DNA of 64,000 nt from the NCBI GenBank assembly GCA_033558025.1, contig JAUCEF010000002.1:1426001-1490000 (forward strand). Direction: 5' to 3'. This DNA comes from Phytophthora sp. 'mugwort'. Taxonomy: Eukaryota > Oomycota > Peronosporomycetes > Peronosporales > Peronosporaceae. The translations under genes were made by a program, and so were the position numbers. The notes beneath the pieces are model-generated. The model worked only from the letters and a program-made list of their open reading frames with translations, was not told the DNA's origin and searched no databases. Of this stretch, positions 54,358-64,000 are shown piece after piece. Position 1 is the first letter of the stretch. Every line of letters begins with the position of its first letter.

Positions 54358-57300
54358 TTATACGAGGCGCGAAAAGAACGGGTCCTTGCGGAAGCTCTGC
54401 AGCAGCTCGCTGGTGCTAAACAGCAGCTTGATTAAGTGTCTCCGCAGCTCCGCCTCGGCGATGAGACCCTCCTCGCCTAGCGTATCCAGCGCTGTCCTGA
54501 AGTCGCGCTCTTGCAGAGGCTTAAAGACTCCTGCATCCTTGCTCACCTCGCAGTAGCACGAGTACAGCTCGTCGACACTGAAGAGCGGCGTCGCCTCGCT
54601 TCCGTTCGCAGCAGCTCGGTTGGCGGTCACGATCAGCAGTCGGGTAGAAGCGAACAGAATCATCTGCAGGTTACGCGGAAGCGACTTGATGACCAACGCG
54701 CTCTTGGACTCCAGAGCGTGTTTGATGATGCGCAGCATGTCCGTGAGCGGCAGCGGACGTTCCAGCTCCTTGTCATCTGACGGGTTCTCTGAGTTCTCCT
54801 TGTCAGCTTGGTCCAGCTTGTGCTGCAGGACGCGACGACAGGTGTCGACTGCTAGCCTAATGTCGCCGGTCGTCGACGCAATCTTACGGGCCAGGAACGA
54901 GATACCGTGGGTGCTAACCAGTTTCGATGCCGCCGTCTGTCCCCCAAGACGGTCAACCAAAATCTGCTCGATTGTCTGGTGCTTGTACGGCTCAAAGATG
55001 ACAACCCGTGGCGAGCAGTTCGGCAGCCGCTGCTGAAACATCGGCAGATGACGCTCCGTGAAATCCACCTGATTCGCAATGCCAATGAGGATGAAGCTGT
55101 TAGAAGCCCGGTGGGCAAGCTCAAAAAGCCTGCACAGATCATTCTCGATGCCGTTGTGCTTGAGAAGGGTATCGATCTCGTCCAAGATCAGGATCATTGT
55201 CTTGGAGGACTTGAGTTTCCGGGTTGTAGCGCGCTCGATGGCCTCGAAGGCATCGTTTCCGGTTGTATAGGATTTCTTGGTTAGAGCTTCCGCAAGCTTG
55301 CAAAACAATGTTGATGAGTCAGCAAGCGCCATCGCGTTTACATGGCAACGAACAGGCTCCTGGGCTTGCTCAGGGCAGCAGTCCTAGCATCAAAGAACAA
55401 GTTGTAAGGTTAGTTCATGGATGTGCAGGGTACTAAACCATCAATACACGCTTACCCGGTAGAGTTCGTCGATTTCTGACTTCGTCGCCTTCAGCAGAGC
55501 CGTCTTGCCGCTTCCCGGCGCTCCGGAGATGTACAAACTCGTCCTCTCCTTCCCTTTGAAGCAATCAGTGAAAAACTCGCGAATCTCACCAAACTCTTTC
55601 TCGCGGTGACGGAAATTGGTTGGAATGTATGCCGATGTGAGCTTCTGGATCGCGCTTAGAATCGGGTTGCTGGGTGTGACCACCTTTGCCGGCTCTATCA
55701 CCACCTCGTTTGCCAAAATCGCTAGACTTTTCTCCTTCCTTGCAGCATTCGGCGATGGGGTGAAGCTGTTCGCAAGATTCCGTAGCGGCTGGCGGTCGTT
55801 TCCGTGATTCTCCCTACCCTTCACTCCGGCCGCATCAGGGGAAATGCTATCCATGCTTTCATCGTCATCACTAAGGTCTGCCGTTGCCAATCGCTTGTCA
55901 ATCGGAGTGCGGAATGCATTCTTGTATTTCTTGCTTCCGTATTGCTGGGCAGGAGTGCTTTCGTCGCGTTTCCGCTTTTGGACGGGGGTTGCCGTCTCAG
56001 TATCGCTGTCAATCAGGTCTTCGTCGCTCGAATCCATGGCAGCTTCAGCTCGCACACGCGCTGCGGTTTTATCCCAGATTCCACTGGTTTGCAAGTACTC
56101 GATCAGTAGGTCCTTTGTCTGAAAGTAGTCCACTCCTGGAGTACCGTCCTTGGCAGTAGCACAATGAGGCTTGAAGTAGTCACACTCGATGGTACCATAC
56201 CGATAATGCCAGCCATCGTCCGATAGAACACGCCAAATCTCGCCGAATTTGACCTCTGCAAGTGTGGTTTGGGATGACAAACCAGGAGGTCCCCGAGCTG
56301 TTGACTTTGACCGAGCACGTCGGGATTGACCCACAGCTTTAGATCGGCCACGGTGACTTCGCGATGGAGCTTTAGCTGGTACCGGCTTGGGGGTAGGATT
56401 CTGAGCACGGGCTGGAGCCCTTGCGGAGTGCGGGCCGACCGATTTATCCTCGTAACTTCCACCATCTTCTTCATCACTCTCGCTTTCAGTCTCAACGGTG
56501 AAGTATCTAATGTGATCTTCTTCCAATTTCGCCCGGATATGTTCATAATCGCCGCTGCGATCAAGATACGCTTCTAGCTCTTCACGACCACAGAAGTAGT
56601 CGAGGTTGGGCCTGAGAGATTTCTTGTCCTTGGTCTTGCAGTATGGCTGGTAGTAGAGCCATTGCAGACCTCCACTCTTCCAGTACCAACCACGGTTCTT
56701 CAACTCGTTCTCAAGCTTCCCAAAGGCCATCTTGAATGGAGGAATGTCATGCTTTGGCTTGCGAGGCTGCGTCTGCACGCTTTTGGTTTGTGTAGCAGGT
56801 ATCTTTGTGACTGTGCTAACGGACTGTGACTTGGAAACAGCTTTGTTGGACGTGGCCACACTCCTTTTACTTGCTGTTTTCTTTATGGGCTCCGTAGGAA
56901 CGTCTTCTTCTTGATTGTCCTCCTCCGCGTCGCTCTCCTCATCTACAGATGCTTCGCTGTCATCAGACTCACCATCAGCAGCTTGGCTCGACTCGTCCTC
57001 GCTCTCCGACTCGGCCTGTTCGGCCTCTTCCATCTCGACGTCCGAAGCAGAACGGTCGTACACAGTGCGCTGTGTTTCCTCTTCCTCAGTCGTGCTATCG
57101 TTGGTAGAGCTGATGAGTCCACAGTCCTCCAAATACTTGGCCACGGCTTGGGTCTTCGAGCGGAAGAGCGTCACGTTGGGCACCCACTGGTCGAAAGGCA
57201 AGTCTGCCTTCTTGTACAAGGTCTCGGTTGTCGTCACCATGCTCTCCCAGCCATTTCCTGCCGCCATGGGCCACAGGAACTCCGTCAGCTCGGAGAAATC

Positions 57301-58140
57301 CTTGCTGGAGTCGTCAACAGCCGTTGACTTGACCCAGTCGCTCAAGTAGCTTCCGCAGGCCTTTTCGAGCGAGTCAAAGAGGTTGACGTTCGGGACGAAG
57401 TCGAAGAAGCTTGTGCCGGGCATCTTGTACAGCACCTGCCCGTCGCCCTGCGTCATGGTCTCCCAGCCTGCCTCCAGCATCTGCTGCCAGCATTTGGCCA
57501 CCATGGTCATCATGGCAGGCGCCTTGAGCAGCTTGGCCACGTCAGATGGATTTTTCTCCTGCATGACCTGCTGTCCGGCTGTCTTGCTGATCTTTATCTT
57601 CTTCTCCGGAGCCTTCGCAGGCGAGGGGATGATCTCCCGCACCACAACGGCCTTGCCAATTCTGTGGGCCTTCTTGGCCATAGTCAGCAGCGTCACAAAA
57701 AGCTCGCCTGCCTGCTCGTCAGTGTGCACGTCCATGGCGTACGTCGCGGCTTCCTCACAGGCGCGCAGGAAGCACGCGTTGTTCTGCGCACGTGTGACCA
57801 TGTCCTCGGGCACCTGGTGCTTGCCGCAGAGCATAGGGAACTCCTCGGCGGCCGTCCAGCGTTCGACCGTGAGGTCGTCCTCGTGCGCCACGCAGAGCTG
57901 AAGGTTGGGCGCCGACCCCGACGCCATCACATGACAGGCACGCGGGCCTACGCCAAAGAAGTAGAGCACGCGGTCCTCGGTGTCCAGCACGGGCTTGTCA
58001 TTGCGCAACGGCCACACGTCGTGTGTGTGCGCCACTGCGGCCGAGTAGCTCCTGTACACACAGGCAGGCCAGAAGACCTGCATGCTTCGCAGCTTGACCC
58101 AGCGCAGCGCGGCGGATGCATCACAGTCAGTAGGCACCAT
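54358..58140 (-). CDS. CDC6: CDC6-like AAA+ replication licensing ATPase with four N-terminal extra domains
   Basis: Two exons, 55456-58140 and 54358-55383, with a 72-bp intron (GTAAGC donor, CTAAC branch site, GCTAG acceptor), giving 1236 residues from ATG 58140. Residues 1-140 look like a PWWP-type module (VFWPACVYRSY, VLYFFGVG). Four copies of an aromatic-rich domain follow near 207-268, 283-342, 468-541 and 628-692 (e.g. ELKNRGWYWKSGG, VLSDDGWHYRYGT and CDYFKPH). The C-terminal 370 residues are the ATPase: Walker A GAPGSGKT, Walker B LILDEIDTLL, sensor 1 LIGIANQVDFTERHLP, then QQRLPNCSPRVVIFEPY and a winged helix. The sensor 1 region is closer to CDC6 than to ORC1. Expected to load MCM helicase at origins. 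About 1236 residues is twice the usual CDC6 length. ORC1 remains an alternative. Confidence 0.82.
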
Positions 58141-58502
58141 GCTAAGACTGGGCTTTGATCCGTGGGCTGGCGCTGTGGATGCGGAATGGGCAGAGGCAAA
58201 TTCGGCGCGCAATTTTCGCGGGCGATTTTTGAAATTGAGCGATCGGTTTGAGAGGGGGGGTTGGAAATGGCAATTAGCTTTTGGATAAATGTCATTTTTG
58301 GAGCTGTTATGCCATTTTGAAATTTGAAAAATGAGCTAAGAAATGGCTGCACCAATATTAGTTTTGCCCAATGAGCTACATGCGCGCGTGAAGATTTATC
58401 TCCAATGAGGATACGCCTTGTCAGTACTCCCGCCAACAATAGCGCACCAGCAATAGCCGCCAAAGCTCATCAAGCGCACCAGGCTCCAGTTCCTAGTACG
58501 CC
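58141..58502. promoter_or_regulatory. Bidirectional promoter region with minus-strand initiator
   Basis: 362 bp between two divergent start codons. On the minus strand CTCAATTTC at 58231-58239, followed by AAAAATCG, fits the initiator plus A-rich flank, giving the CDC6-like gene a leader of about 95 nt. No equally clear initiator was found for the plus-strand gene. Shared control of the pair is likely. Confidence 0.55.
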
Positions 58503-60839
58503 ATGGACCCGCTCGACCTGCTGACTGGCAGCTTCCGCTGTAAGGGCGAGACCGCCCCCGCCGTTGTCGCTACGCGCCAAGAGCCGCTCAAGCCGCAATC
58601 GGAGGTGGAGGCCGCGGCGCAGCAGGAGGAAAAGCGCGAGGACAACTCGAGCAGCAGCAGCTCGAGCGACAGCAGCTCCGACGACGAACCGGAGCAAGAC
58701 ATGGACTTTCCGATCACTCAGTTGCTGGTACAGGAAGAGCCCGTGGATGAGGAGATGAAGGAGACGGGGAAACAGCCGCCCATGAATCCCGTGGCCATCC
58801 AGTCGCCCGTCAAGGTGCGCGCATCGCCAGTTAAACCTCGCAACTCGCCCGCCAAGGTCCGTTCGTCCCCCATTAAGGCCCGTGTATCGCCTGCTAAGGG
58901 ACGATCGTCTCCCGTAAAGGTGCGCTCTTCGCCGGTCAAGGCTCGGTCGTCGTCGGTTACGATGCGGTCCCCCATAAAAGCCCGCTCGTCTGCGACGCCC
59001 CGGTCGTCGCCTGTCAAGGTATCAAAGCCTCCTGTTGCGCCGTCCTCCATTGTACAGAGGCTTACAGAAACGGAGATGAAAGAGGGGGAGAAGGTAGAGA
59101 AGGAGACGGAGGTGGAAGACGACACCACGCCCGAGGAGTTCCGCGCCAATGGTGCGGAAGGCAAGTTTACCAAGGTGTTCCCCGCTATTGCTAAGCTAGT
59201 GGAGACGGGCGGGTGGCAGATCGCCCAAGGTATAAACACCCTGTTCTGCGCCATGCCTGGCGTGCAGTTTTTCAACTTTAAGCCCAACATTAACGTGTTC
59301 GACTCGAAGGTCAAGGCGTGCTGGAAGTTCATTCAGATCGCCGGCGAAAAGACCACAGACACTGAGGACCTGGAGCTCTGGGATATGCTCTGGCCGATTG
59401 CGGAGAAGGAGTTTGGGTGGTTCACAATGAGGTGCGGTCCCGAGACATGGTACGTCAAGCCTCACACAAAGTTTGAGAACTTCCTCCCGAACGAGACGGT
59501 TTTCCAGAACAAGAAGCGTGCCGTGCTGAAGTGTCTGTCTATAGAGGTGGGTGATATTGAGCTGGGCGACTCCGCCGAGGGCCATCAGGTCGTTGCCTTC
59601 GCGCCGCGTACGGTGCAGCCGACGCCAGCGTCTGCTCCAAAGAAAGTCAAAACCTCCTTGTTCAAAACCCCGTCGCCTGCCGTGAAAAGTATTAGGCGGG
59701 CTACCCCGACGTCGGTCTCAAGCGCCAAGTTCGTTACACCTGCTAAACAGGTGTCGCTTGTTTCTACCTCAACCGGTGCCAAGCGCAAACTTGCTTCATC
59801 CGCATCTAAGGTGAAGAGTTCGGCGTCCAAAAAGAAAGCAAAAGGAGGCAAGACCGGCGCGAAAAAGAAAACGACAAAGAGGAAAAAGAAATTTATTTCT
59901 GATACAGCTTCAGACATCGGCAAGGCGGATGAATTTAGCTTCACTGTGCCCGAGTTCAGGTGCTCGTTTGGAATTGTGTACTCGAAGCTGCAGGATGAAG
60001 GCTGGTATCACAGGAGCGGAACGTTCGAGTACGACTACTTCTCGCCCACGTACACTGATGCGACCAAGGAGGTCAGTGTCAATTACTTCCAGTCTCAAGC
60101 AGACCTTGAAAATTTCCTGAAGGCGAGCGGCACGTGGAAGCGCATTGAAGATGAACTCCGACAAGAGCACGATCTGGTGGTGGATGAAGAGCGTGAAAAG
60201 GCTTTGGAGCGACACCACCAGCGGCTGGAGCAGCAAGCGACACGGAAGCGAAACCTATCGCTTTATGGCGCTCCGGTCACGTCCCGCGCACCGTCTGCCC
60301 CGAAGTCAAAGAAATCCAAGAAGGCCGTTGTCAAGAAGGTCTCTAGTACCCCTTCCCCAGCCCAAAGTCTGTATCAGGCTGAAGTTGAAGCTGCTCAGGC
60401 CGCCGAGGACGATGAGAGGCTTTCCAGACTGCCCAAATTGAAGTTTGGTACAGTTTTGAAGAAGTTGATTGCACGCGGCTGGTACTACCGCCCTGGACGA
60501 TTCGAGTATGATTACTTCAAGCCCAGTGCTAACCCGAGAACAGCGGTGTCGGGTGAAGATCGCTTCGAAAGTGCTTCAGCTCTGGAGATTTACCTGAAGA
60601 CGACTGGGCTGTGGGAGCAGATCGCAGAGGAGGTAGAGCACGAGGAGCTTTCCAAACACGACGCCCGCTCTGACGAATCCCCGGAGCGGCCAGCGAAGCG
60701 TAACAAGCTGGAGTCGCCACCTCCAGCATCAGCTCAGTCACCGAAGAAATCATTAAATGACGGTGTCCAAAAGGAAGACGTGAAGGCGATCACCAACGAT
60801 ATTTGGGCCAACTCGCACGAGTTCGACTTCAACGAGTAG
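58503..60839 (+). CDS. AAA-less paralog of the CDC6-like protein with the same four aromatic domains
   Basis: 778 residues, single exon. Residues 101-172 carry nine SPxK sites in a rough SPVKxRS repeat, each a consensus for cyclin-dependent kinases and similar to histone H1-type DNA-binding repeats. Four aromatic-rich domains lie near 222-275, 288-352, 480-549 and 641-709 (e.g. KLVETGGWQIAQG, KLQDEGWYHRSGTFEYDYF, KLIARGWYYRPGRFEYDYF), in the same order as in the divergent CDC6-like protein, with a Lys-rich segment (residues 430-465) between the second and third. No ATPase motifs and no PWWP-like module. It is probably a chromatin or replication factor that arose with its neighbour by inverted duplication. 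I do not know a named family for the domain. Confidence 0.78.
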   Translation: MDPLDLLTGSFRCKGETAPAVVATRQEPLKPQSEVEAAAQQEEKREDNSSSSSSSDSSSDDEPEQDMDFPITQLLVQEEPVDEEMKETGKQPPMNPVAIQSPVKVRASPVKPRNSPAKVRSSPIKARVSPAKGRSSPVKVRSSPVKARSSSVTMRSPIKARSSATPRSSPVKVSKPPVAPSSIVQRLTETEMKEGEKVEKETEVEDDTTPEEFRANGAEGKFTKVFPAIAKLVETGGWQIAQGINTLFCAMPGVQFFNFKPNINVFDSKVKACWKFIQIAGEKTTDTEDLELWDMLWPIAEKEFGWFTMRCGPETWYVKPHTKFENFLPNETVFQNKKRAVLKCLSIEVGDIELGDSAEGHQVVAFAPRTVQPTPASAPKKVKTSLFKTPSPAVKSIRRATPTSVSSAKFVTPAKQVSLVSTSTGAKRKLASSASKVKSSASKKKAKGGKTGAKKKTTKRKKKFISDTASDIGKADEFSFTVPEFRCSFGIVYSKLQDEGWYHRSGTFEYDYFSPTYTDATKEVSVNYFQSQADLENFLKASGTWKRIEDELRQEHDLVVDEEREKALERHHQRLEQQATRKRNLSLYGAPVTSRAPSAPKSKKSKKAVVKKVSSTPSPAQSLYQAEVEAAQAAEDDERLSRLPKLKFGTVLKKLIARGWYYRPGRFEYDYFKPSANPRTAVSGEDRFESASALEIYLKTTGLWEQIAEEVEHEELSKHDARSDESPERPAKRNKLESPPPASAQSPKKSLNDGVQKEDVKAITNDIWANSHEFDFNE

Positions 60840-60995
60840 GCTTGGGACGACGGAGGCATGAAGATAATCGATGAAGTTTGCTAGATTTTTTCAGGGATCC
60901 ATTGCGATTAGAGGGCGGCAGTACGCTAGCAGAATACTGGTAACGCACAACGCATCGTTGTGAGTAGCACGCGCAGCAGTGTCGCATTGAATATA

Positions 60996-61660
60996 TTACA
61001 AGACCCCCTTGAGCGATGCGCCGGCGCGGCGATTAATGTTCTGGCGCTCTGCCTCGATGTGGTTGATATTCTGCTTTAGCTCCTGCAGCAATAACATGCA
61101 GCAACAAGTATCGTATCAGCCAGCATCCTCTCTTCCTTCTACTGTTTACTTCTCTTGGTACCGCAATGTCCTCAGCAGTGGCATCCTTTGTCGGTGTCGC
61201 AGTGAGATTCGACATGTCAGCATCCGCCATCTAGTACCAGTAGCAACAACCTATCAGTCTATTGGATTGCCAGTGCCTAACTCAAACGATGCAAGCGCAC
61301 CCTGGAGCTCAATCTATTAAGCATCTCGACGATCCGATCCTTGTCCGCTGCACGACACGTCCCAGTCAGCGATAATCTCGCTTATTATCTCTATCGAGAG
61401 TTACACTCACCGTAGGCGTCCGCGGTGTCGTACGGATGCTGTTCCGACTGCTTCTCGCTGCGGCACCAGCAAGAACGACACAACAAGTGCCCGAAAAGTC
61501 AGCACTTGCCGTCTCTGTATCTCTCATACCAGCGCTGGAGTGATGAAGGCAGCTCCAACCCGCAGCGTACAGTCTGGAGCACTTACATCTTCTCGAACAC
61601 CGAGTCCATGAGCTTCTTGAGCTTGTGGATGTCGTCCTGCATTTGCATGATTGGCTCCAT
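60996..61660 (-). CDS. Small coiled-coil protein, 107 aa, five exons
   Basis: Exons on the minus strand: 61587-61660, 61411-61457, 61301-61347, 61162-61230, 60996-61082. Introns of 129, 63, 70 and 79 bp begin GTAAGT, GTGAGT, GTGCGC, GTACCA and end in AG; CTGAC branch sites are visible in the first two. All joins keep frame. The protein is helical: MQMQDDIHKLKKLMDSVFEK, then QHPYDTADAYADKDRIVEML, an acidic Ala/Thr-rich linker, and a C-terminal ELKQNINHIEAERQNINRR helix. I do not recognise the family; it resembles small subunits of multi-protein complexes. An initiator lies 31 bp upstream. Frame scanning shows only fragments of this gene, so it would normally be missed. Tiny exons raise the error risk, but five consistent joins are unlikely by chance. 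Confidence 0.7.
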
Positions 61661-61690
61661 TCTCGCCTCTAAGCTGAAATTTGCCAGTGT

Positions 61691-61700
61691 GGAATTGAGC
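61691..61700 (-). promoter_or_regulatory. Oomycete initiator GCTCAATTCC
   Basis: Minus-strand CTCAATTC fits YTCANTYY, about 31 bp before ATG 61660 of the five-exon gene, and within the 144-bp gap shared with LEO1. Confidence 0.5.
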
Positions 61701-61804
61701 ATAAGGTACAGTGTACCATTTGATTGGTACAGATGGCCCTACCCCTTCAGTCAAATTAATAAACATTTCACAGGCAGCACGTCCAAAGCTCTCTGTGCGT
61801 GGTC

Positions 61805-63281
61805 ATGGTGTCGTCCCCTGAGGCTCAGTCGGGCAGTAGCAGCGAGGATGAGTTCGACCTGGGTGGTCCCTCCCTCAAGTCCAGTGGCGACGATCTCGCG
61901 AGCACCAAGCTCGCGGACCCGGATAAACTCTTCAGTGACGACAGCGACGACGAAGATGATGACAACAAGGAGGGGGATAACAAGAAGGGAGTGACGTCCC
62001 CCAAGAAGGAGGAGAAAGACAAGGAGATGGAGGACCTTTTTGGCTCGGACTACGACTCGGAGGAGGAGGAGTTTAAGGCCTCGTATGTCTCGTGCGCAGT
62101 TCAATATTTACTATCCCTCGTTCTCTCGTGGGTACTTACATAATGCATTATGATTATTTAGAGGTGTGAAGGAATCTCCCGCTCGCGACGGCGAACGCAG
62201 CAATGAAGACCTCTTCGGGGACGAGCCCGGAGACCGCAGTGCCTCTGGCGGTGGCGACGGAGACAACGGCTACTCGGACAATATGTGGCTGCCCAAAACC
62301 CCCAAGGCCCCCAAGAGGGCCAAGTATTTCATTGGCAAGATGCCGAACATCCTGCGCCTCGTACCGGAACCGTACACCAAGGAGGCCATTCGAGCCGAGA
62401 TGGCCAACCCGTCCGATGAGACACTGTACCGTAACTACGTGCGCTGGCGCTACAAACGCGACCCTGCTACAGGTCGCGTGCTGCTGGACGAGAAGACCAA
62501 GCTGCCGCTGCGGGAATCCAACGCCAAGCTGGTGCAGTGGGAGGACGGCACGTTTTCCATGTTTGTGGGCAGGGAGGCGCTGACGCTGTCCCGTCAGAAA
62601 CTGGCCAACTCGTTCTTGTTTGTGAATGAAATGGCCAGTGACAGCCCGCACTTCCAAGATAGCGACGAGGTGGTACCAGGACAAGAGAGCGTGCTAGAGT
62701 GTCATGCACGTCTTAAGGAGAAGTTTATGATCCGTCCCATGACGACGGCCAGCAAGTCGCACAAGAGTCTCACCATGTCCATGCGCGCCAAGCATAACAA
62801 GAGTATGCAGAAGCTCAAGGAGTATATCTCAGAGCTGGATGGCGAGCGCGAGCAAGAGCAACGTGTCAAGATCACGGACGAGAAGTTGCGGCTGCAGAAC
62901 CGCAAGAAGGCGCGTCAGGGCTACGAGTACGATCGCGAGCGCTCATCGCGTATGGATGCGCAGTTCCTGGAGGAGGGTTACGATGCTATGGACTACGACG
63001 ATGAAGAGCACGTGGGTGCTATCAAGGAGCAGTTCGGTAAGCGCAAGAGTTCGGCGGCGAACCGCAAGCAGGGCGTCCGTCGTCCGGTGCCTGGTGGTGG
63101 CTTTGATGAATACCGCAGCAGTCAGCGCCAGCGTGAACTCGAGCGTGAGCGTGAAGCGGAGAGGTCAGAGAGTGACAACGACGCTGGTGTGGCCGAAGGT
63201 GAGGACGAAGAGGAGGAAGAAGAGATGGTCATCCGCAGTCACAAGAAGCGACGCACTGTGGATGAAGAGGATTCAGAGTAA
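61805..63281 (+). CDS. LEO1: RNA polymerase II-associated protein LEO1 (PAF1 complex)
   Basis: Two exons, 61805-62082 and 62162-63281, with a 79-bp intron (GTATGT donor, TTTAG acceptor) joined in phase 2, giving 465 residues. N-terminal 95 residues are very acidic with SSEDEFDLGG, then SDDSDDEDDD and SDYDSEEEE, typical of LEO1. The conserved core follows: KMPNILRLVPEPYTKEAIR, NYVRWRYKRDPATG, ESNAKLVQWEDGTFSMFVG, and KFMIRPMTTASKSHKSLTMS, matching the family blocks (nuclear LEO1 domain that binds PAF1). The C terminus is charged and ends RSHKKRRTVDEEDSE. It takes part in transcription elongation and histone modification. Divergent from the five-exon gene, 144 bp between start codons. Confidence 0.9.
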
Positions 63282-63468
63282 GGCACAGACAAGCAGGCCA
63301 GCACATCCTCAATCTTAGTTTTTCACTCGTTTTCACTCATATTGGTGTTATTTTGGTTAGCGTGGGACCTGATGGGTTGGTCAATTATAACCCAATAAGT
63401 AATTTGTATAGTGCGCAATCTTTCCGACACGTTTTATCCCACTCAACAGCTACCAACCAGCGTAAGAA

Positions 63469-64000
63469 ATGGCCTCCGACGACGACTACGAAGACGGTGA
63501 GATCCTGGAGGAGGGCGAGGAGGTGGAGCAGCCTTCTTCCCCTGCACAGCCCGCTGTACTTGACGTCACTCCTTCATCCGCGTGTCCCGGCGTCCAACGA
63601 GCCTCCCAGGCCTCCACACATATTCTTAACCCGAGTGCCGCGTTGCTTCCCACGCCCAGTCATAACAACCCGCGCAAGCGTCTGCACTCATCGCTAGAGG
63701 ACACAAGAGCGGCTAACTCTGCCTTACTATACGACAACCGCACACCGCTGTCCCATCGCCAGCCAGCGCGCTACAGCAACATAAACGGAAATGGCTACAG
63801 CGACCGCAGACGCGACGCCGCGCCCTACGAGCACCAGGATGACCGCGTATACGCCGAGGACCTGGTCGTCAAATACCCGAGACAGCAGCCACGCAGCAAT
63901 GTACTTCTGGACTTTTCCACCTGGATGGGTGCGGCCCGAAGCAGGAAACGCCTGGACGTCGAGGACGTGCAGAAGCTCATGCTCAACGTGCTGCGCGGCG
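63469..64000 (+). CDS. 5' part of an unrecognised acidic/Pro-rich protein, cut by the right edge
   Basis: ATG 63469 opens a frame that runs to the window end, 177 residues. It starts MASDDDYEDGEILEEGEEVE, continues with a Pro/Ser/Ala-rich stretch and PRKRLHSSLEDTRAAN, a basic-aromatic part (YSNINGNGYSDRRRDAAPYE), and ends in a better-ordered segment (VLLDFSTWMGAARSRKRLDV, then EDVQKLMLNVL). The EDGEILEEGE start is common in nuclear RNA-processing and zinc-finger proteins, but no domain is reached before the edge. TTTTTCACTCG near 63316-63330 is a possible initiator. Confidence 0.6.
   Translation, partial: MASDDDYEDGEILEEGEEVEQPSSPAQPAVLDVTPSSACPGVQRASQASTHILNPSAALLPTPSHNNPRKRLHSSLEDTRAANSALLYDNRTPLSHRQPARYSNINGNGYSDRRRDAAPYEHQDDRVYAEDLVVKYPRQQPRSNVLLDFSTWMGAARSRKRLDVEDVQKLMLNVLRG

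Noticed and set aside
54058..54435. 125-codon plus-strand frame
   Set aside because: Its coding-looking part is antisense to the last exon of the CDC6-like gene; no domain and no promoter sign.
1..64000. tRNA, rRNA or other structured RNA genes
   Set aside because: I looked for tRNA-like cloverleafs and conserved rRNA motifs while reading and saw none; a covariance-model scan would be needed to exclude them.

Overview
The window is nuclear DNA of an oomycete, most likely Phytophthora or a close relative in the Peronosporales. Reasons: eukaryotic genes (COPI epsilon subunit, ARPC3, WAPL, LEO1, CDC6, kinesin-2, lipin, DGAT2) packed closely on both strands; short introns of about 60-90 bp with GTRNGT donors and CTRAY-like branch sites; oomycete-type initiator motifs (YTCANTYY) just before several start codons; and a protein kinase with the HRDLSLEN catalytic loop that I know mainly from oomycete kinases. 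The species is not determined.

Layout. 0-6 kb: the 3' part of an unidentified gene, a WAPL-type cohesin release factor and a Ser/Thr kinase. 6-8 kb: gene-free. 8-17 kb: four DGAT2-family acyltransferase copies, two intact (8066 +, 15455 -) and two broken (12112 +, 13505 -), interrupted by a gp78/AMFR-like ER ubiquitin ligase and a previously untracked 73-residue membrane protein. 17-19.2 kb: coatomer epsilon and ARPC3, convergent. 20-24 kb: a tandem pair of LRAT-domain proteins. 25.4-27.4 kb: a lipin-fold protein whose catalytic DxDGT motif is lost. 27.7-43.8 kb: one six-exon gene for a protein of about 5190 residues (TPR-like region, IQ motifs, then 26 almost identical 166-residue repeats filling 12.9 kb). 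44.2-46.5 kb: kinesin-2. 46.9-48.9 kb: a complete-ended but decayed pogo/Tigger transposon. 49-51.9 kb: no supported gene. 51.9-53.9 kb: an ankyrin-repeat protein. 54.4-60.8 kb: a head-to-head pair, a CDC6-like AAA+ ATPase and an AAA-less protein, which share the same four copies of an aromatic-rich domain. 61-64 kb: a five-exon small coiled-coil protein, LEO1 of the PAF1 complex, and the start of an acidic protein running off the right edge.

The strongest candidates for something undescribed are the 26-copy coding megasatellite, the CDC6 protein with four extra domains and its AAA-less divergent twin, and the catalytically dead lipin. Between 8 and 27 kb there is an unusual run of glycerolipid-related genes (DGAT2 x4, LRAT-type x2, lipin-fold x1); a functional link is only an inference. 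Gene structures with introns were built by hand from splice consensus and reading-frame continuity and have no transcript support here.
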